Shown one piece after another: positions 1 to 61,732 of a stretch of 64,000 nt of DNA. A program made the position numbers and the translations under genes. Position 1 is the stretch's first letter. Each line of letters starts with the position of its first letter. Source of the DNA: Chionoecetes opilio (lineage: Eukaryota > Arthropoda > Malacostraca > Decapoda > Majidae); NCBI GenBank assembly GCA_016584305.1, contig JACEEZ010019081.1, positions 850,001 to 914,000 of the forward strand. Reading direction: 5' to 3'. The notes beneath the pieces were generated by a model. That model saw only the letters and a program-made list of their open reading frames with translations. It did no database searches and was not told the DNA's origin.

Positions 1-93
1 AGGGCCCTGTGCGTGGTGGGGAGGGTGGGGGAATGTCTTTGCATGCCTTATAGAAGTCGGGTAGATATATAGTAGATGCCGTTGTCAGTAATT

Positions 94-447
94 ATGGAGG
101 AGAGTTTCACGTTCGTTTTCAGAGACACCAACTACTTTTTCTTGGCCTACAATAGGTGCTTGTTCTAATGGTGCTAGTTTTATTTTGCGCAAACAAAAAA
201 GAAAAAAAGAAAAGAAAATAATGAAACCTAACCTAACCTTATGTTTTAATGAAACCTAACCTAACCTAACCTAACCTTACAGGTTTTAAAGGAACCTAAC
301 CTAACCTTAACCACAAAATATACATTTTTTTTTTGGGGGTTTTTTGGTTTGCGCAAAATAAAACTAGCACCATTAGAACAAGCACCTATTGTAGGCCAAG
401 AAAAAGTAGTTGGTGTCTCTGAAAACGAACGTGAAACTCTCCTCCAT
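94..447. mobile_element. Fold-back element with telomere-like core
   Basis: Long inverted arms, about 94-197 and 345-447, match nearly base for base (from ATGGAGGAGAGTTTCACGTT inward). The centre, about 225-305, is made of CCTAA units (arthropod TTAGG type) interrupted by TTTTAATGAAA spacers. No coding sequence. Confidence 0.8.
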
Positions 448-830
448 ATTAACCCAGTTGTCATCTGGGCATAACTTCTACATGCATTGATAGTCTGCAG
501 ATGACGATTACCTAGTTATACATTGCTTGAAAGTTAATCAGTAATCATTATATTGGTTAACTTTCGGTAGTGGGCTTTTACCGATTTCCAGACCGAAATT
601 TGGTTTTCCTGAATAGTTTTGATGTGTTTTAGATTTATCTGGCACTCGTTTTTGTCGAGTGTGGGGGTATGCCCGCCCCGCCCTCAAACCTTCCTACGCT
701 TTGCTCTGCCATAGTATTGATCTTTTTTCTTTTTGTTATGTTTTGTTAGGTGGTGGGTGGTAGGTAGAGGTGGGGTTTTGTTACTAAACCAAACCCCACC
801 TCCAACCTAACCTAACCTAGGTAAAGGGTA
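448..830. other. No gene seen
   Basis: AT-rich sequence with short CCTAA runs at its right end (804-818). The motif TCGGTAGTGGGCTTTT at about 565-580 recurs inverted at about 3557 and 3590, suggesting part of a dispersed repeat. Nothing else is recognised. Confidence 0.5.
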
Positions 831-1487
831 ATAATGGACGAGGACTTCGCGGTCGTTTTCAGAGACGACTAATTTTTCCTGTCCTACAATAGGTGCTTTG
901 TCTAATAGAGATAGTTTTATTTTCCGGAAACCCATATTTAAAGAAAGAAAAGAAATCATCACCGAATTTTATGGTCGCCGTTTCCATTAAAAATACTGTA
1001 TCTCCATCAGAAAAAAGTACTAAAACTTGGCCGGGAGAAATGAGTCAGGGTCTCAGATAACAGGGAAGTAATTGAATAGAACATCCTAACCTTAAGGTTT
1101 TAATGAAAACTAACCTAACCTTAACCACAATGTATATCTAACCTAATCTTATAGGTTTTAATGAAACCTAACCTAACCTTAACCACTAAGTATACCTAAC
1201 CTAACCTTATAGGTTTTAATGAAACCTAATCTGACCTTAACCACTAAGTATACCTAACCTAACCTTATAGGTTTTAATGAAACCTAACCTAACCTTAACC
1301 ACTAAGTATACCTAACCTAACCTTAACTTTAACCATGCATAAAATTCGGTGATTAAATGTTTTACTTTTTATTTTTTTAAATGGGTTTCCGGAAAATATA
1401 ACTATCCCATTAGAAAAAGCACCTATTGTAGGCCAGGAAAAATTAGTCAGTGTCTCTGAAAACGACCGCGAAGTTCTCGTCCATTAT
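831..1487. mobile_element. Second fold-back element with telomere-like core
   Basis: Inverted arms 831-930 and 1383-1487 (ATAATGGACGAGGACTTCGC at the left end, its complement at the right). The interior 1085-1330 is four near-identical units of about 60-65 bp, each with CCTAACCTAACCTTA and AGGTTTTAATGAAACCTAA. Related to, but distinct from, the element at 94-447. Confidence 0.8.
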
Positions 1488-1743
1488 AACCAAGATTAGT
1501 TTTATCGCCCCTGCCATATTTCGCTTACTACCTTATGAAGACTAATATTTTTGTCATACACATCTGCTACTAACCTTCAAACCTCTTGGCAAGCTGTTAC
1601 TTTGGTCAAAGTCACGGACAAAAATTATTAATAAGAATAAATAAAGTGCTGCTCCGCCATCGCCATCACCACAGTCTAGACCGCGGGACGGGCGCCTCTT
1701 CCAGTCTTCTCTCACGGACAGCAGCCAGAGTAGGTTAGGTTAA

Positions 1744-3084
1744 AGTAATCGTCCAGACCCATTTTTTTTTTGCCTAATTATGTTGAATATTCAAAACACC
1801 TAATCCACCAAAATAATTGATTTCCAGGCCTTATTTCCGTAAAAACACGACTTTTGTAAAAAGCGCGCGAAAAAAAAATCTTCCCTCCAACAGGGCTACG
1901 ACTGTTATTGATGATGTCAGAACAGGGACGCCCGCAGACACTGTCTGACACCTGTCGGCAAATGTTATGATGAGCGATTGTACTTCGGTGTCAGACTGAA
2001 TCTGTCGCTGTGACCGACACTCTTCCCACACACACGCCTGCACACACGCCTCCTTCCACACACACGCCTCCTTCCCACACACACGCCTGCGCACCAACAC
2101 CCTTCCTGCACACACACACACATACACACACAACACACGTGTGTGTGGAGGGCGTGTGTGCAGGCGTGTGTGTGGGAAGGAGGCGTGTGTGCAGGCGTGT
2201 GTGTAAGAAGGGTGTCGGTGTGCAGACGTGTGTGTGGGAAGGGTGTCGGTGTGCAGGCGTGTGTGTGGGAAGGAAGCTGTGTGTGGGAAGGAGGCGTGTG
2301 TGCAGGCGTGTGTCTGGGAAGGAGGCGTGTGTGCAGGCGTCTGTGTGGGAAGGGTGTCGGTGTGCAGGCGTGTGTGTGGGAAGGAAGCGTGTCTGCAGGC
2401 GTGTGTGTAGGAAGGAGGCGTGTATGCAAGCGTGTGTGTGGGAAGGAGGCGTGTGTGTGGGAAGGGTGTCGGTGTGCAGGCGTGTGTGTAGGAAGGAAGC
2501 GTGTGTGCAGGGCGTGTGGAGGAGCGTGTGTGGAAGGGTGTCGGTGTGCAGGCGTGTGTGTGGGACAGAGGCGTGTGTGCAGGCGTGAGTGTGGGAAGGG
2601 TGTCGGTGTGAAGGCGTGTGTGCAGGCGTGAGTGTGGGAAGGGTGTCGGTGTGCAGGCGTGTGTGTGGGAAGGAGGCGTGTATGCAAGCGTGTGTGTGGG
2701 AAGGGTGTCGGTGTGCAGGCGTGTGTGTGGGAAGGAAGCGTGCTGCACTCATAAAGGATGCATGCATGTGGCATATAGCAAAAAAAATCTATCAGAAACA
2801 CCCAAATATCTTCAAGTATATTATATTTATCTCTGTGTTTACGTGCCTCTGATCAAGCGCGGGAAGAGGAGCCTCCCTGATGCTACGTCACGGAGCCTGA
2901 GCCTGAGCGTCTGCAAATCTTGAGTGTGTTTTGAGAACTCGGGGAATTTGCAGATTTTGATTGCGGATTATTTAAAAACGGCTGACTGGATACAAAAAGT
3001 GACGACGTATTGTTGATATACTCGTTAATGGCTATGATTTGATTGCATTAAATCAGGAATGATGAAATGGTCTGGACGATTACT
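1744..3084. mobile_element. TTAA-flanked (piggyBac-like) nonautonomous element, copy 1
   Basis: Termini AGTAATCGTCCAGACC and inverted GGTCTGGACGATTACT, both bordered by TTAA (1740-1743, 3085-3088). The interior is mostly a GTGTGTGCAGGC-type minisatellite. A second copy with the same ends is at 31010-33824. No transposase seen. Confidence 0.75.
2010..2745. repeat. GT-rich minisatellite
   Basis: Irregular tandem array built from GTGTGTGTGGGAAGG, AGGCGTGTGTGCAGGC and GTGTCGGTGTGCAGGC blocks; left 140 bp are in the opposite (CA-rich) orientation, making a CA/GT fold. Long open frames on both strands are by-products of the repeat. Confidence 0.9.
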
Positions 3085-3382
3085 TTAAGGTTAAGGATAG
3101 GTTTAGTTTAGCTTTATTTTAAAGTAAATTAATCCTAACCTTAACCTTAAGACTGGCTGCTGTCCGTGAGGGAGGGCTTGGCCCGCGGTCTCTGACTGCG
3201 CTGATGGCGACGGCGGAGTTGCACCTTATTTATTCTTATTAGATAATTTTTGTCCGTGATTTTGACCAAAGTAACAGCTTGCCAAGAGGTTTGAAGGTTA
3301 GTAGCAGATGTGTATGACAAAATATAATTAATCCTCCATAAGTTAGAAAGCGAGAAAGGGCAGGGGTGATAAAACGAATCTT

Positions 3383-3749
3383 TACCCTAACCTAATCTGA
3401 TTTAACCTAACAACCATTTCTGGCTGAAGTAACAGTGGGTTTTCGGTACTACATGTAATGCCATTACTATTCAATTGCACCATGGGAAATGGGGTTCAAA
3501 ATACTCAAAATGAAGAAATCTACACAATTATGTAGGTAAGTATCTTAGGACTTTTGAAAGCCCACTACCGAACTAATGCTAATTATAGCCCACTACCGAA
3601 CTAATGCTATTATATTTTATTAGTATGCGCCTCCCACGATGTTTAAACCTTTACTGAGGTTTCACCTTTTGCTTCACTTCTTAAGGGGAGCATCACACCA
3701 TTTCTTAATTATCAGTGTATTGCCATGATTTTGTTCATGAAAAAAATAT
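3383..3749. other. No gene seen
   Basis: Noncoding. Holds two direct copies of AGCCCACTACCGAACTAATGCT (about 3560 and 3587), inverted relative to a motif near 565. Confidence 0.5.
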
Positions 3750-4746
3750 CAATCAACCATTGGGGGCATACACCGGGGGGCGCGTCGCCTCGCCCACCCT
3801 ACGACGCCACTCCCGGGGGTCACCACGTGCGAGTCCCCATGCAGGCTCCTTTCCCATACCAAGCAGCTCTCGACAAGAAACATCAACTTGCCCCAGCCAC
3901 GAGCCTTGTGGGTGCCCCCTTGACCTCCTCCACGCCGGATTGTCTCTTACAGATACAACCCGATGGGAAGGATCGGTTTCAGGGTAGCGTGCCACATGCC
4001 CATATAGCCGAAGTTGGCGCTGACGGACTATGCAGGTAATAGGCCTCGATTCAGTCTCACGGTGCAATCGCACGTAATCGTGATGACACGTAATCATCCC
4101 AGCGATACCCCATGATTCTGCGAAGACACTTATTACCAAAGGCATTGATTCGTCTCTTCAAGTCACTATTTAGTGTCCATGTCTCACAACCATAGAGTAA
4201 GACAGGGATCACAAGCGACTTGAAGATCCGGATCTTTGTCCTCCTGCACAGGTACCGACAACGCCAAATACTCCCGCTGAGCGAGTCCATAACACCGTGG
4301 GCTATGCCAATCCGCCGTAAGGCATCTTGACGTGACCCGCCGTCATTATGGACTGCGCTACCAAGGTATGTAAAACTTTCCAAGATCTCAATGTCCTCGC
4401 CACATGCATGAACAGACTGTACTGCTTCATCTAGTAAGTCTCCAAACACCTGGACCTTGGTCTTGAGCCAGGAGACCTCAAGTCCCAAAGGCTTTGCCTC
4501 CTCGTGCAGCGCCTCGAGAGCCATCACCAGGACCTCCAGCGACTCAGCAAAGATTACTGCATCATCGGCAAAAACAAGATCAGTGATCTTGGTGTTGCCG
4601 ACGGATGCTCCACATCACTTTGATCTACAACCTTGTCCAATACCCAGTCCATACAAGCGTTGAAAAGTGATGGGGCAAGGACACACCCTTGCCTCACTCC
4701 TGTATTCACAGGAAAGAAGCTGGATACACCTGCCCCACACTTCAAG
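3750..4746 (-). pseudogene. LINE (non-LTR retrotransposon) RT fragment, copy 1
   Basis: Reverse-strand remnant encoding GVRQGCVLAPSLFNACMDW, a disrupted FADDA region, LLYGCETWTLNSDLKRRINA and the C-terminal RQLRLYGHVARYPETDPSHR. 5'-truncated near 4746; the 3' end carries a TTGATTGAT-type tail (3748). A small internal duplication (CACGTAATCGTGATGACACG) breaks the frame near 4075. About 95% like the copy at 14390. Confidence 0.85.
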
Positions 4747-4858
4747 CACTCAAAAGTATGCTTATGCCGAAATAATCCTAGCTCATTTTCAGATCCATTG
4801 CTCGATAAATAACTGCAATAACAGAAAAATATATTTTTAAACAAAATTTAACTCTTAA

Positions 4859-7236
4859 CCCCCTCGCATTCCATAAGTATATATATGAATTTTTTCCAGT
4901 GGCAGCCGTGGGAGAGGCCCTCAGAAGTTTTTTTTACGCGTAAAAAAGTTTACTTTCCAGAGTAATTTTTCCCAGTGGCGGCGCCAGGAAATTTTCATTG
5001 GGGGGGCTGAGGGGGGGCTGGGGTAAAATGTGGAGGGGCTTCACAGGCTGAGGGAAGGGGGGAGGGGCTGTGCTCGTGTGTGTGTGGTGCTACCAGAACG
5101 GTGTATCGCTGTGGTTATTTACATTCACTTAAAGTGGTGTGCTGTTATACCATACCTGTATATAATGGAGTATTTTGTGATAATAAACTAATAAAACTCC
5201 ATAGTGTGCTCACTTTCGCCTCCAGAAAGGACCCTGAAATACTTACCGTAAATCTACAGGTGAGTGTCTTAAATATCCTGGATAAGCCAGCAATATTGGG
5301 GGGCTGAGGGGGGGCTTGGCTCATTATTGGGGGGGGCTCAAGCCCCCCCTTGGCGCCGCTACTGATTTTTCCCCATACCAAATTCTTTTATCAGTGCAAA
5401 TGTTATACTATTATCTTTGGAGATGTTGGTTCTATAAGATTATCCCATAAACAACTGTGAAACTCACAAAACAAATGCCATTATGAGACTGAATAAATGT
5501 ACATAAACAGTAAATGAACTTCAACTCGTCACTAGTAAACATTTATTGAGAAAACTTTCAACATGGTGCATACCAAAAGAAGCAAAATTATATCAGTCTT
5601 CCATGGAAACAATTAGTTTTCTGAAAAATTAGTATGCACCGTGGGAAAAGTAGCGTAAACTAAACATTTCTCGCGAAACAAAATTTTTTAAAAAACTTTT
5701 TCTCAATTTTTTCAGTAATGCTTTATGATACAGCTTTGAGTTTTGTTTCACTGTGTAGAGCTCCTGAAAACAAAGAAAATGAATGTAACCATTTAGTACT
5801 ATGTCAAAAACTTTTATTTGCGGGAATTATTCTTGATATGTTTATCAAATTTCCGATAATTACGGAGAGTGTAGAATGTTCCCACCGTCTTTTCTCGAAA
5901 CTTTTCACACTAAAGTAAGTTTCTAAGTATACATATAAATGACGGTTTTCATCAGCAGTTCAGGGATGTCTTCAGAATATTTGTATCTGCAATATTTCCT
6001 GAGATATGTCCGAGTAAACTTGACCATCTACTAACAGTGAAATATTTTGTACAACCTATATATTTTAGTTAGTTGGTCTGGCAAACATGTAAGAAAGTTA
6101 TATAGATTATATGTCCACACTGTAAAGACAAGAATGCCACCAAGCGATAGTTTCTAGCCTCAATATTTTTGGAGATGGAGAAATTTTGAGCTGAAGTCAA
6201 GCCTAATCTCCAAGCCCAAGATATGTATTCTCCTCACTTGAGGTGACATCAAACAGAGACGCCTGAATGTCACTGGCAGTCAAGTACCGACGAGACTTTT
6301 CAATTAGCCTAGTAGTTTAGTGGTGTTACACAATTATATGCCTGAAACAGATATGTATTATATGTGTACCACACGAGTTTACGTTTAATCAAACTAAGGT
6401 AATTTTCAACATTTTCTTCATAGTTCAAATTAACGTAACTACCGCGAGGTAGACGCGCACACTTGCCCACAGTGTGTCACGCCCACATCACAAAGAAGAA
6501 GCGCTTTTTTATTATATTTTTTTCAAACACACTAAATTACCAATGTACACATAAAACCACATAGTGTAGATGCAAACACGAAGTCAGAGGCATCTAAATG
6601 TGACATGAGTATGTATATATATAAAACAAATTACCGATGTGTACAATTCATATAAATAGTCAACTCGCACTGCACAGTTTCACTTTCTATATCATCACCT
6701 CGCTAACACACACGTCAACCATTCATACTAATAGACTATATAGGATATAAATCGCTATAAACTTCGTTCATAAGCTTGAACTGTCCGCTATCAACCGTTA
6801 CACGATTATGTATAGCCTATTTCCATTACACAGTATCGTGATCCTCATATTTATGCACTGAAATGTCATTCACATATACTTATTTTGCAACAAATACACG
6901 CTGAAGCACTGAACGCAGGCTCTGTGTCCCAGGTCGGCCTTTAAATAACCCCGCCACTCAACATGTCCTAACAGGCTGACTGCCGGGAGGCAACTAGAGT
7001 ATTTGATCTGCGCTCTACCAGAAGAATACGGACAGAGGGTTGCCAGGTAATTAATTTTGAAATAGATCAGTATACTGAACAGTGAACACTTGTCCAAAAA
7101 TGACGCAGAAAGCGTTATTAATCAATTTTTGGCTAATATTTTCTGCCGCGGAGGGCTGAATGACGCGTAACACTTCCTAGGTGTTCCAGACATCACTTCT
7201 CGAATGACGCATAACGCGTCATATAATGCGAGAGGG
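4859..7236. mobile_element. TTAA-flanked element with a nested hAT MITE
   Basis: Ends CCCCCTCGCATTCCATA and inverted AATGCGAGAGGG, bordered by TTAA (4855-4858, 7237-7240). AT-rich interior without a recognisable transposase. The 392-bp hAT-like element at 4973-5364 is inserted in it. Confidence 0.6.
4973..5364. mobile_element. hAT-like MITE with 8-bp target duplication
   Basis: Inverted ends CAGTGGCGGCGCCA / TGGCGCCGCTACTG and an exact 8-bp duplication ATTTTTCC (4965-4972 and 5365-5372). Subterminal GGGGGGCTGAGGGGGG runs at both ends. Confidence 0.85.
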
Positions 7237-7319
7237 TTAATAACGTTTTTATCCAATGACTTGCACTGATGAACAAATGACCAAATATGCATTACAAAAT
7301 ATCATAACGATTGACCTTT

Positions 7320-9003
7320 TAAGAATTTTGAGTTTCATTCTTCCTAAGTGTTAAGAATTTTTTTTCTTATTTTGGTTTTCATGAAGGTATTTGCTAATTT
7401 CTCAATTATTTACCCATAATTGAAAAAAAACGAAAGATCAGAAAATCACATTTGTATTCATCTTTCCAATGATATATTGTTTATTAAATTCAGTACAATA
7501 GTGGCAAAGTTATTAAAGAAAATCTGGAAAAAAGCAAGTTTTTGAATGTCGTGGTTTGAAAAGCCGCGTGCCCTTTAAACCTCGAGGTTCGGTGAGTCAG
7601 AGCAGATGCTGGTTTGTTTGTTTACTCTAGCAGCCACGCTCTCTATCACTCTTTGAAGTGTCAATTGACATAGCTGGTATCTGGTCCCCTCTTTTGCAAA
7701 AGGTACTACTGTAGTCACAAAAGGGTGCTTAGCTGTCAGACGTGCATGGACATTTGCTTAACTACAGCCAGCATTCTCTCTCTGAGCCACATTATGTCTT
7801 GATGTCCTCGACATGGTGGTGGAGGAGGTAGAGAGCGTGAGCTAGATCAATCCTGTGCTGAATATATGGTTGGAGGGAGCAGGAATGGTGGAAGGCTGAG
7901 AGACGAGCAGCGACACCCGGCTTCTCCAACTACTCCCTCACTACTGAGGCCTTGAGACGACCCTCTGTCTCACAGAGAGGGACTGAGAGGTGCCAGTTTG
8001 CCTATGCCAGTGAATATCATACAAATTTTCGTAACAGATATTTTTTGCATATGCTTCATATATTTATATGGCTTGACACGAGTGACGAACGAGGGGGGGG
8101 GGGAGAAAATCAGCCATAACTCTTTCAGTTTTGCTGATTTCTTTATAATACTTTGTCACAAGCTTGCTCAAGTGTTCAACTACACATGAGAATTTTTTTC
8201 ACATACACACTACCCTCGTTTTCCCGGACTAATAGGGGGGAGCACTGGTCCGGGAACCGCAAACGTCCGGGAATCGCAACAGTCCGAGGCCATTACCCAC
8301 CCCCGGACGTTTATCCTACTCTAGTATTTACTGTCCGGCAACCGCCAATATCAACTACCCCGCCGCGGACTTTTACGTCACTTTGTTATTGTTTTTAGGG
8401 CTGCGAGGATCCCTTGGGGAACACTATGAGCCCTGGTGATGTCCATGATGCTATCACAGGCACTGTAGTTGACCTGTCTTCCTCAGGAAGGCACAGGTGA
8501 GGCGGATGACACCGTGTTGCCGGGAGGGGTGGACGCCAGCCCCTGCCAGCAGGGTGGGCAGGTCACAGGTGGCGACGTTCAGGGTGAGGAGTTGAGAATG
8601 TGGCGCTACACGGTGGGAGTGGAAGCGCGGACACTGCAGCAGAAAGTGTTCAATAGTCTCAAGAGACGTTCCTGCACCAGGGTCAGGGGACTGACGGAGG
8701 CGGTGCAGGTGAACCATGAGTGTCGTGTGCCCAAATGTAAACAATACGACCGCTGAGCATGCTGCTACCTGGCGGGAGGCGCGGACACTGACCAGGGGTG
8801 ACAGGAGACGTTCGGACCGCCGGACAACTTTGTCGATTTACTTTGTTGATTTGTCGGACCAGGCATTTGTCTGGGACTCTGACATATCCCTGGACCTCGG
8901 ATTTTGTCCGGCAAATCCGATATCCAGGAAATGGAGGTCTGGGAAAACGAGGGTTGTGTGTATTTCAATTTTTTTCCGGAAATATTCGTGTGACGCTCCC
9001 CTT
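7320..9003. mobile_element. Dispersed repeat, copy A (interrupted)
   Basis: Shares extended similarity, inverted, with 56173-57065 (e.g. GGTCGTCTCAAGGCCTCAGTAG, GCTTGCTCAAGTGTTCAACT). Interrupted at 8206-8960 by a TA-flanked transposon. No coding potential recognised. Confidence 0.75.
8206..8960. mobile_element. 755-bp TA-flanked transposon carrying a LINE fragment, copy A
   Basis: Ends CACACTACCCTCGTTTTCCC / inverted GGGAAAACGAGGGTTGTGTG, bordered by TA (8204-8205, 8961-8962) as in Tc1/mariner/pogo elements. Inside, on the - strand (about 8454-8744), lies an open LINE C-terminal fragment: HLHRLRQSPDP, ETIEHFLLQCPRFHSHRV, DLPTLLAGAGVHPSRQHG, LTCAFLRKTGQLQ. Identical in length to the copy at 58241-58995. 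Confidence 0.85.
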
Positions 9004-9304
9004 AAGTTTCAAAGGCGTGTCAAACGTGATGCGTCTGTTAGTCCCGCTCAAAAAAAGATATTCCTAACAATTACAGCTTCATCTCAATCCTCTTCATGTG
9101 GGAAGCCATGGGGCCTGGTGGGGGAAACAGGGTTTTTTCGGTTAGGGAGACAAATACAACTGGTCTATGGCTCCTCAAAATTGTCCAGATCTTTACAGAT
9201 CTACTCTACGGGAAATGTGTGATTTTAGTTTTTTTTCTAGCTGTGTGTAGTTCAATTTTGTTTATGACTGACTAATCATCAATCAATTTATGTTGTTATT
9301 TCAG

Positions 9305-17502
<8,198 letters not shown>

Positions 17503-19940
17503 ACAACAGGTTTGTGGTAGTAGTGTTTCATTAATGGTTTGTCTTGTCAAGTCTATGCTGACACCTATACATGGAGCTACCTTAAGGTGATGTCCACAGT
17601 AAGAGTCTCCATTTTCATCTGTCCATGCACCTCGCCCTTACATCTTCCTGTCCTTTCACTCTTGCTTCTCTTCTTTCTAACGTACACCAACACTCTTTTC
17701 TTCTTTTTGATACCTAACGAGGGATAGTCCTCTCACACTCCTAGCATATCCATCTCATCAACACTCACTTATTCTTTCCAGATGTTCAAACCATCTCAAG
17801 TGTGCTGTGCCTAACCACCACCTCGCACTTCATTCCTTCTCTCACTAGCCATGCCAAAGCCTCTAGTACAGTTTCATTGCTCTCTGTCTGTTCTCTTCAT
17901 ACTACAGTCACCTCTAAAGTACAGTAATCATTTCCACGGCGTAAATCTTAGATCTCTGACTTTTATTTCTTATTCAGGTTTCACTTACAAATGTCACTCT
18001 TGGAACCATTATGCTATCCCTGACTGCCCTCTTTACTTTCTTACTGTTTTCTTATTATGCAACCCAAGAATCCCACAATTTCCCTTCCTTGCCAATAACC
18101 TTTCATTTTCTCATCCCAACCAGTCAAGTAAGAATCTTAGTTACATTTTTCAGTTATTTGCTTAAATTCAGGAGGATTTTTATTCCAATATTTTGACTTT
18201 TAGAACCAAGCGCATCATGGCTGGCGTGTTAATTTAACTTGTAATCTCTGACGTAACCGAGTTATCTACGGTGTGCCACTTGTTTGATATGTTATTCACA
18301 CGCTCAGATATCCCGCTAAACGTGAGAGAGGGCGAGAGAGGCAAGTCTTACAAGAGTATTTGAACTTGAGTAAGAGTACTTGTATTTGACATAAGTGTGT
18401 AACAACATTTCAGCAATTACACTCAATAATTTAGAGTTGAATGAGTACCCTTAAATATCCACAAAAATGTTATACTCATAATGTTGGATGAATAATAATT
18501 ATAGCTGAACAAAGCAGAATTAGTTTTAACTCATTTATTTTGCTTATAAGTATAATGTGGTTGAAAATATTTCAACAGGATTAAAGGAGAAATAAATCTT
18601 GTGTGGTGAAATTGTGAGCTTCAAAAGTACCCTTATAGTATAGGGAATGTAACGAGCCCTCCACACAACGTTCTTTTATGTTTAATATTCTGTTAATCTT
18701 CATTTTTCATACACATTTTGCCTGTGAATAAATTGCAAACAGGTATTTAAATACCATCAGCATTGTAATATGCATAGATAAACAGGGAACAAATAGGGCT
18801 TAAAAAAAATATAGTATATATAATTCAATTTTCGGGAGCCTAAGTTTATTTGTATTTTACCATCAATTGTAAAAATGGTAAGCATAAAATAAAACAAATG
18901 AATTCATTCTTTATCATGGCAACCTGCTATTGTACAGGGTTTCATAATGCAGGATGCATCCACCTATGTAATTAACTGTAGTGGATGATTCATTCAATTC
19001 ATGTAAGTCTCAAAGAGATCACGTTACAAGTACAAAACAGTTTGTTAACAAATATTAACAGCACCAACTCTATTCATGCCCATTTCTGAATTTTTTCTCT
19101 TCTATTTTCATTAAATGACCCGCAACCACTTCTGTGGTGTGGTACAAACCATTTACAATATCACAGCAAGGATCCATACATGGACAGACTCTGCACTGAG
19201 TCTACAACCCTCCATACACATTTACAGATGGGCAGAAATGGCTTTCCACTCTGGAACTGCCACACCACACACACGTGCAGGAGGGCACGGTTACTGGCCA
19301 TCAACTCCTTCTTACATCACAGTTTCTTTGCTTTTTTAGTGTGAACATGACCGGTGTGTGGGAGACAAGCTTGGAACTGTCCCCCGCTGATCTATGATTT
19401 GAGGCCCAAACCTCAGTTGTGAATCAGCTTGCTAACCACCATAATGCCTGAGACTTGCTAGAAAATCTATACCGTTACATTATTTTCTCATATTTTTTAA
19501 TCTTAGGATAGACTTGAACAGTCTTCTGCTTTGGACTTGCTGCCTTTGTATCTTTCAATTCTGACAAATTGCATATTTGGTTCCAGTATAACATTACTAT
19601 AAGGATTCTTTTGACGAGCTGTTGCAAGGATATGCGAGTAATTTTCTGGAAAGATTAGGCTTCAGATTCGGTCTTGTGTACTTTTATCTTGGACATCAAA
19701 CCTGTTGCCTCCGACTCATTAACTTCTTTATATTTTCCAAAACTGCTCTTATTGGTCTCCTGATTTAACTAATTTAACAAACTATTCAGCACAATGAATA
19801 ACTAATAAGTCCATACAATCTTTTTAAAGCTGAGTAGATATAGTACATAAGTATGAAGCTGCTCAGTTTATGGCCACACCACTTGTTCATGTTCACTACC
19901 AGTACCATATCATTGAAACAATAAATTTCTATAAAATGTC
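17503..19940. other. Convergent 3' region between Nup43 and ABCC4
   Basis: 2.4 kb between the two stop codons. Candidate poly(A) signals for Nup43 are AATAAA at 18591-18596 and 18727-18732 on the + strand, and for ABCC4 at 18845-18850 on the - strand (TTTATT on +), so the 3' ends could come within about 120 bp of each other or overlap. 17600-18150 is pyrimidine-rich and may hold an old reverse-strand LINE scrap. No other gene is seen. Confidence 0.4.
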
Positions 19941-60762
<40,822 letters not shown>

Positions 60763-61732
60763 CTGCAACGGCGGGACTTTTGAGCTGGAGCAGTGTTGCC
60801 ACACATGACTAATGCAAATCTGACAAACTCGGGCAAAAAACCTGTAGCTATATGAACTATATAGATCTGAAAAAATTATGTACATCATTTATGCTATTAA
60901 GGTTACCATATCTGAACATTAAAAAGAATTGAAAAAAAAGGCATTTCCAAAGATTTCCTACCCGAGGCCTCTGCTCGATATGTTTTGACATATCTTGAAG
61001 CCTGAAGAAACAGTGATAAATAATTTTGCGTAGTATTTGAATGTGAATGAGTTGGCAGCGGCCAGACACCTGTTGCCAAAGTGGAAGACTCCCAGGCAGG
61101 TTAATTTGTGGGGTAGGGGCATGTGTTAGGGCACTGGATAGGTAGAGATATAATGTAGGCCTACTTGTATAATTATATATATAGTAGCAGGCAGCTACCA
61201 GGAAGTAGATGTAGTGACCAGGAAGGCCTGACGACACATTGCAGGGAGAAGACACATCCTTGATGCGGACGCCATAGGAAGTCAACAGCCGGGTGTGTGT
61301 ACGTGTGTCTGCCTGTGTCAACAATACATCCATATGATGACGCAGGAGGAAACCAGCGGCCCGGGAGTTCCTGTGTAAACACCTGTTCAACAAAGAACGC
61401 GATCCCTTTAAAAGATGCCGAAGGCTGGGAGGAAAGGAGACGCGAGAGGAGAGACTAGAGAAGCACTCCTAAAGGACTCCTAAGGAGTCTGCGCACTGAA
61501 CTGAGTCTGTCTGAGTCTGTCAGTCTGGCTGACTGAGCCGCAGCCAGTCTAATCAACGCACTTGCCTCCATTGCTGTGATATCCCCCGGAGGAACGCCTT
61601 TATTGCCCAATGTGTATGGGTGACTCTGCTCTACAGCGCTGACAAATGGATCCTGCGCCACAGTCTACAAGATTTTTGTGGCCGAGACAACATCATTAAC
61701 TGACACTACATAATACAAAATATGGTGAAGAT
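60763..61732. other. Upstream of ABCC4 exon W1a, no gene seen
   Basis: No match to the expected ABCC4 N-terminus (FFWWLNPL-type motif) was found on the - strand here, so the preceding exon is presumably further right. 61470-61560 contains CTGAGTCTGTCTGAGTCTGT short repeats. Confidence 0.4.

Larger units (their letters stand above)
1492..3382. mobile_element. Third fold-back element, split by a TTAA-flanked insertion
   Basis: Inverted arms 1492-1739 and about 3120-3382 (shared words TTTTATCGCCCCTGCC, CAAACCTCTTGGCAAGCTGT, CACGGACAGCAGCCAG). A separate transposon (1744-3084) sits at its centre. Confidence 0.7.

Noticed and set aside
225..1330. Chromosome end (telomere)
   Set aside because: The CCTAA runs are short, interrupted by spacers and enclosed by fold-back arms, with gene-bearing sequence following.
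1831..2923. Several long open frames on both strands (up to 305 codons)
   Set aside because: They are His/Thr/Pro or Cys/Val/Gly-rich translations of a GT/CA minisatellite and have no domain or splice context.
448..9304. First coding exon of Nup43
   Set aside because: No segment ending in a GSWDN-type motif with a phase-0 donor was found; the region is almost entirely repeats.
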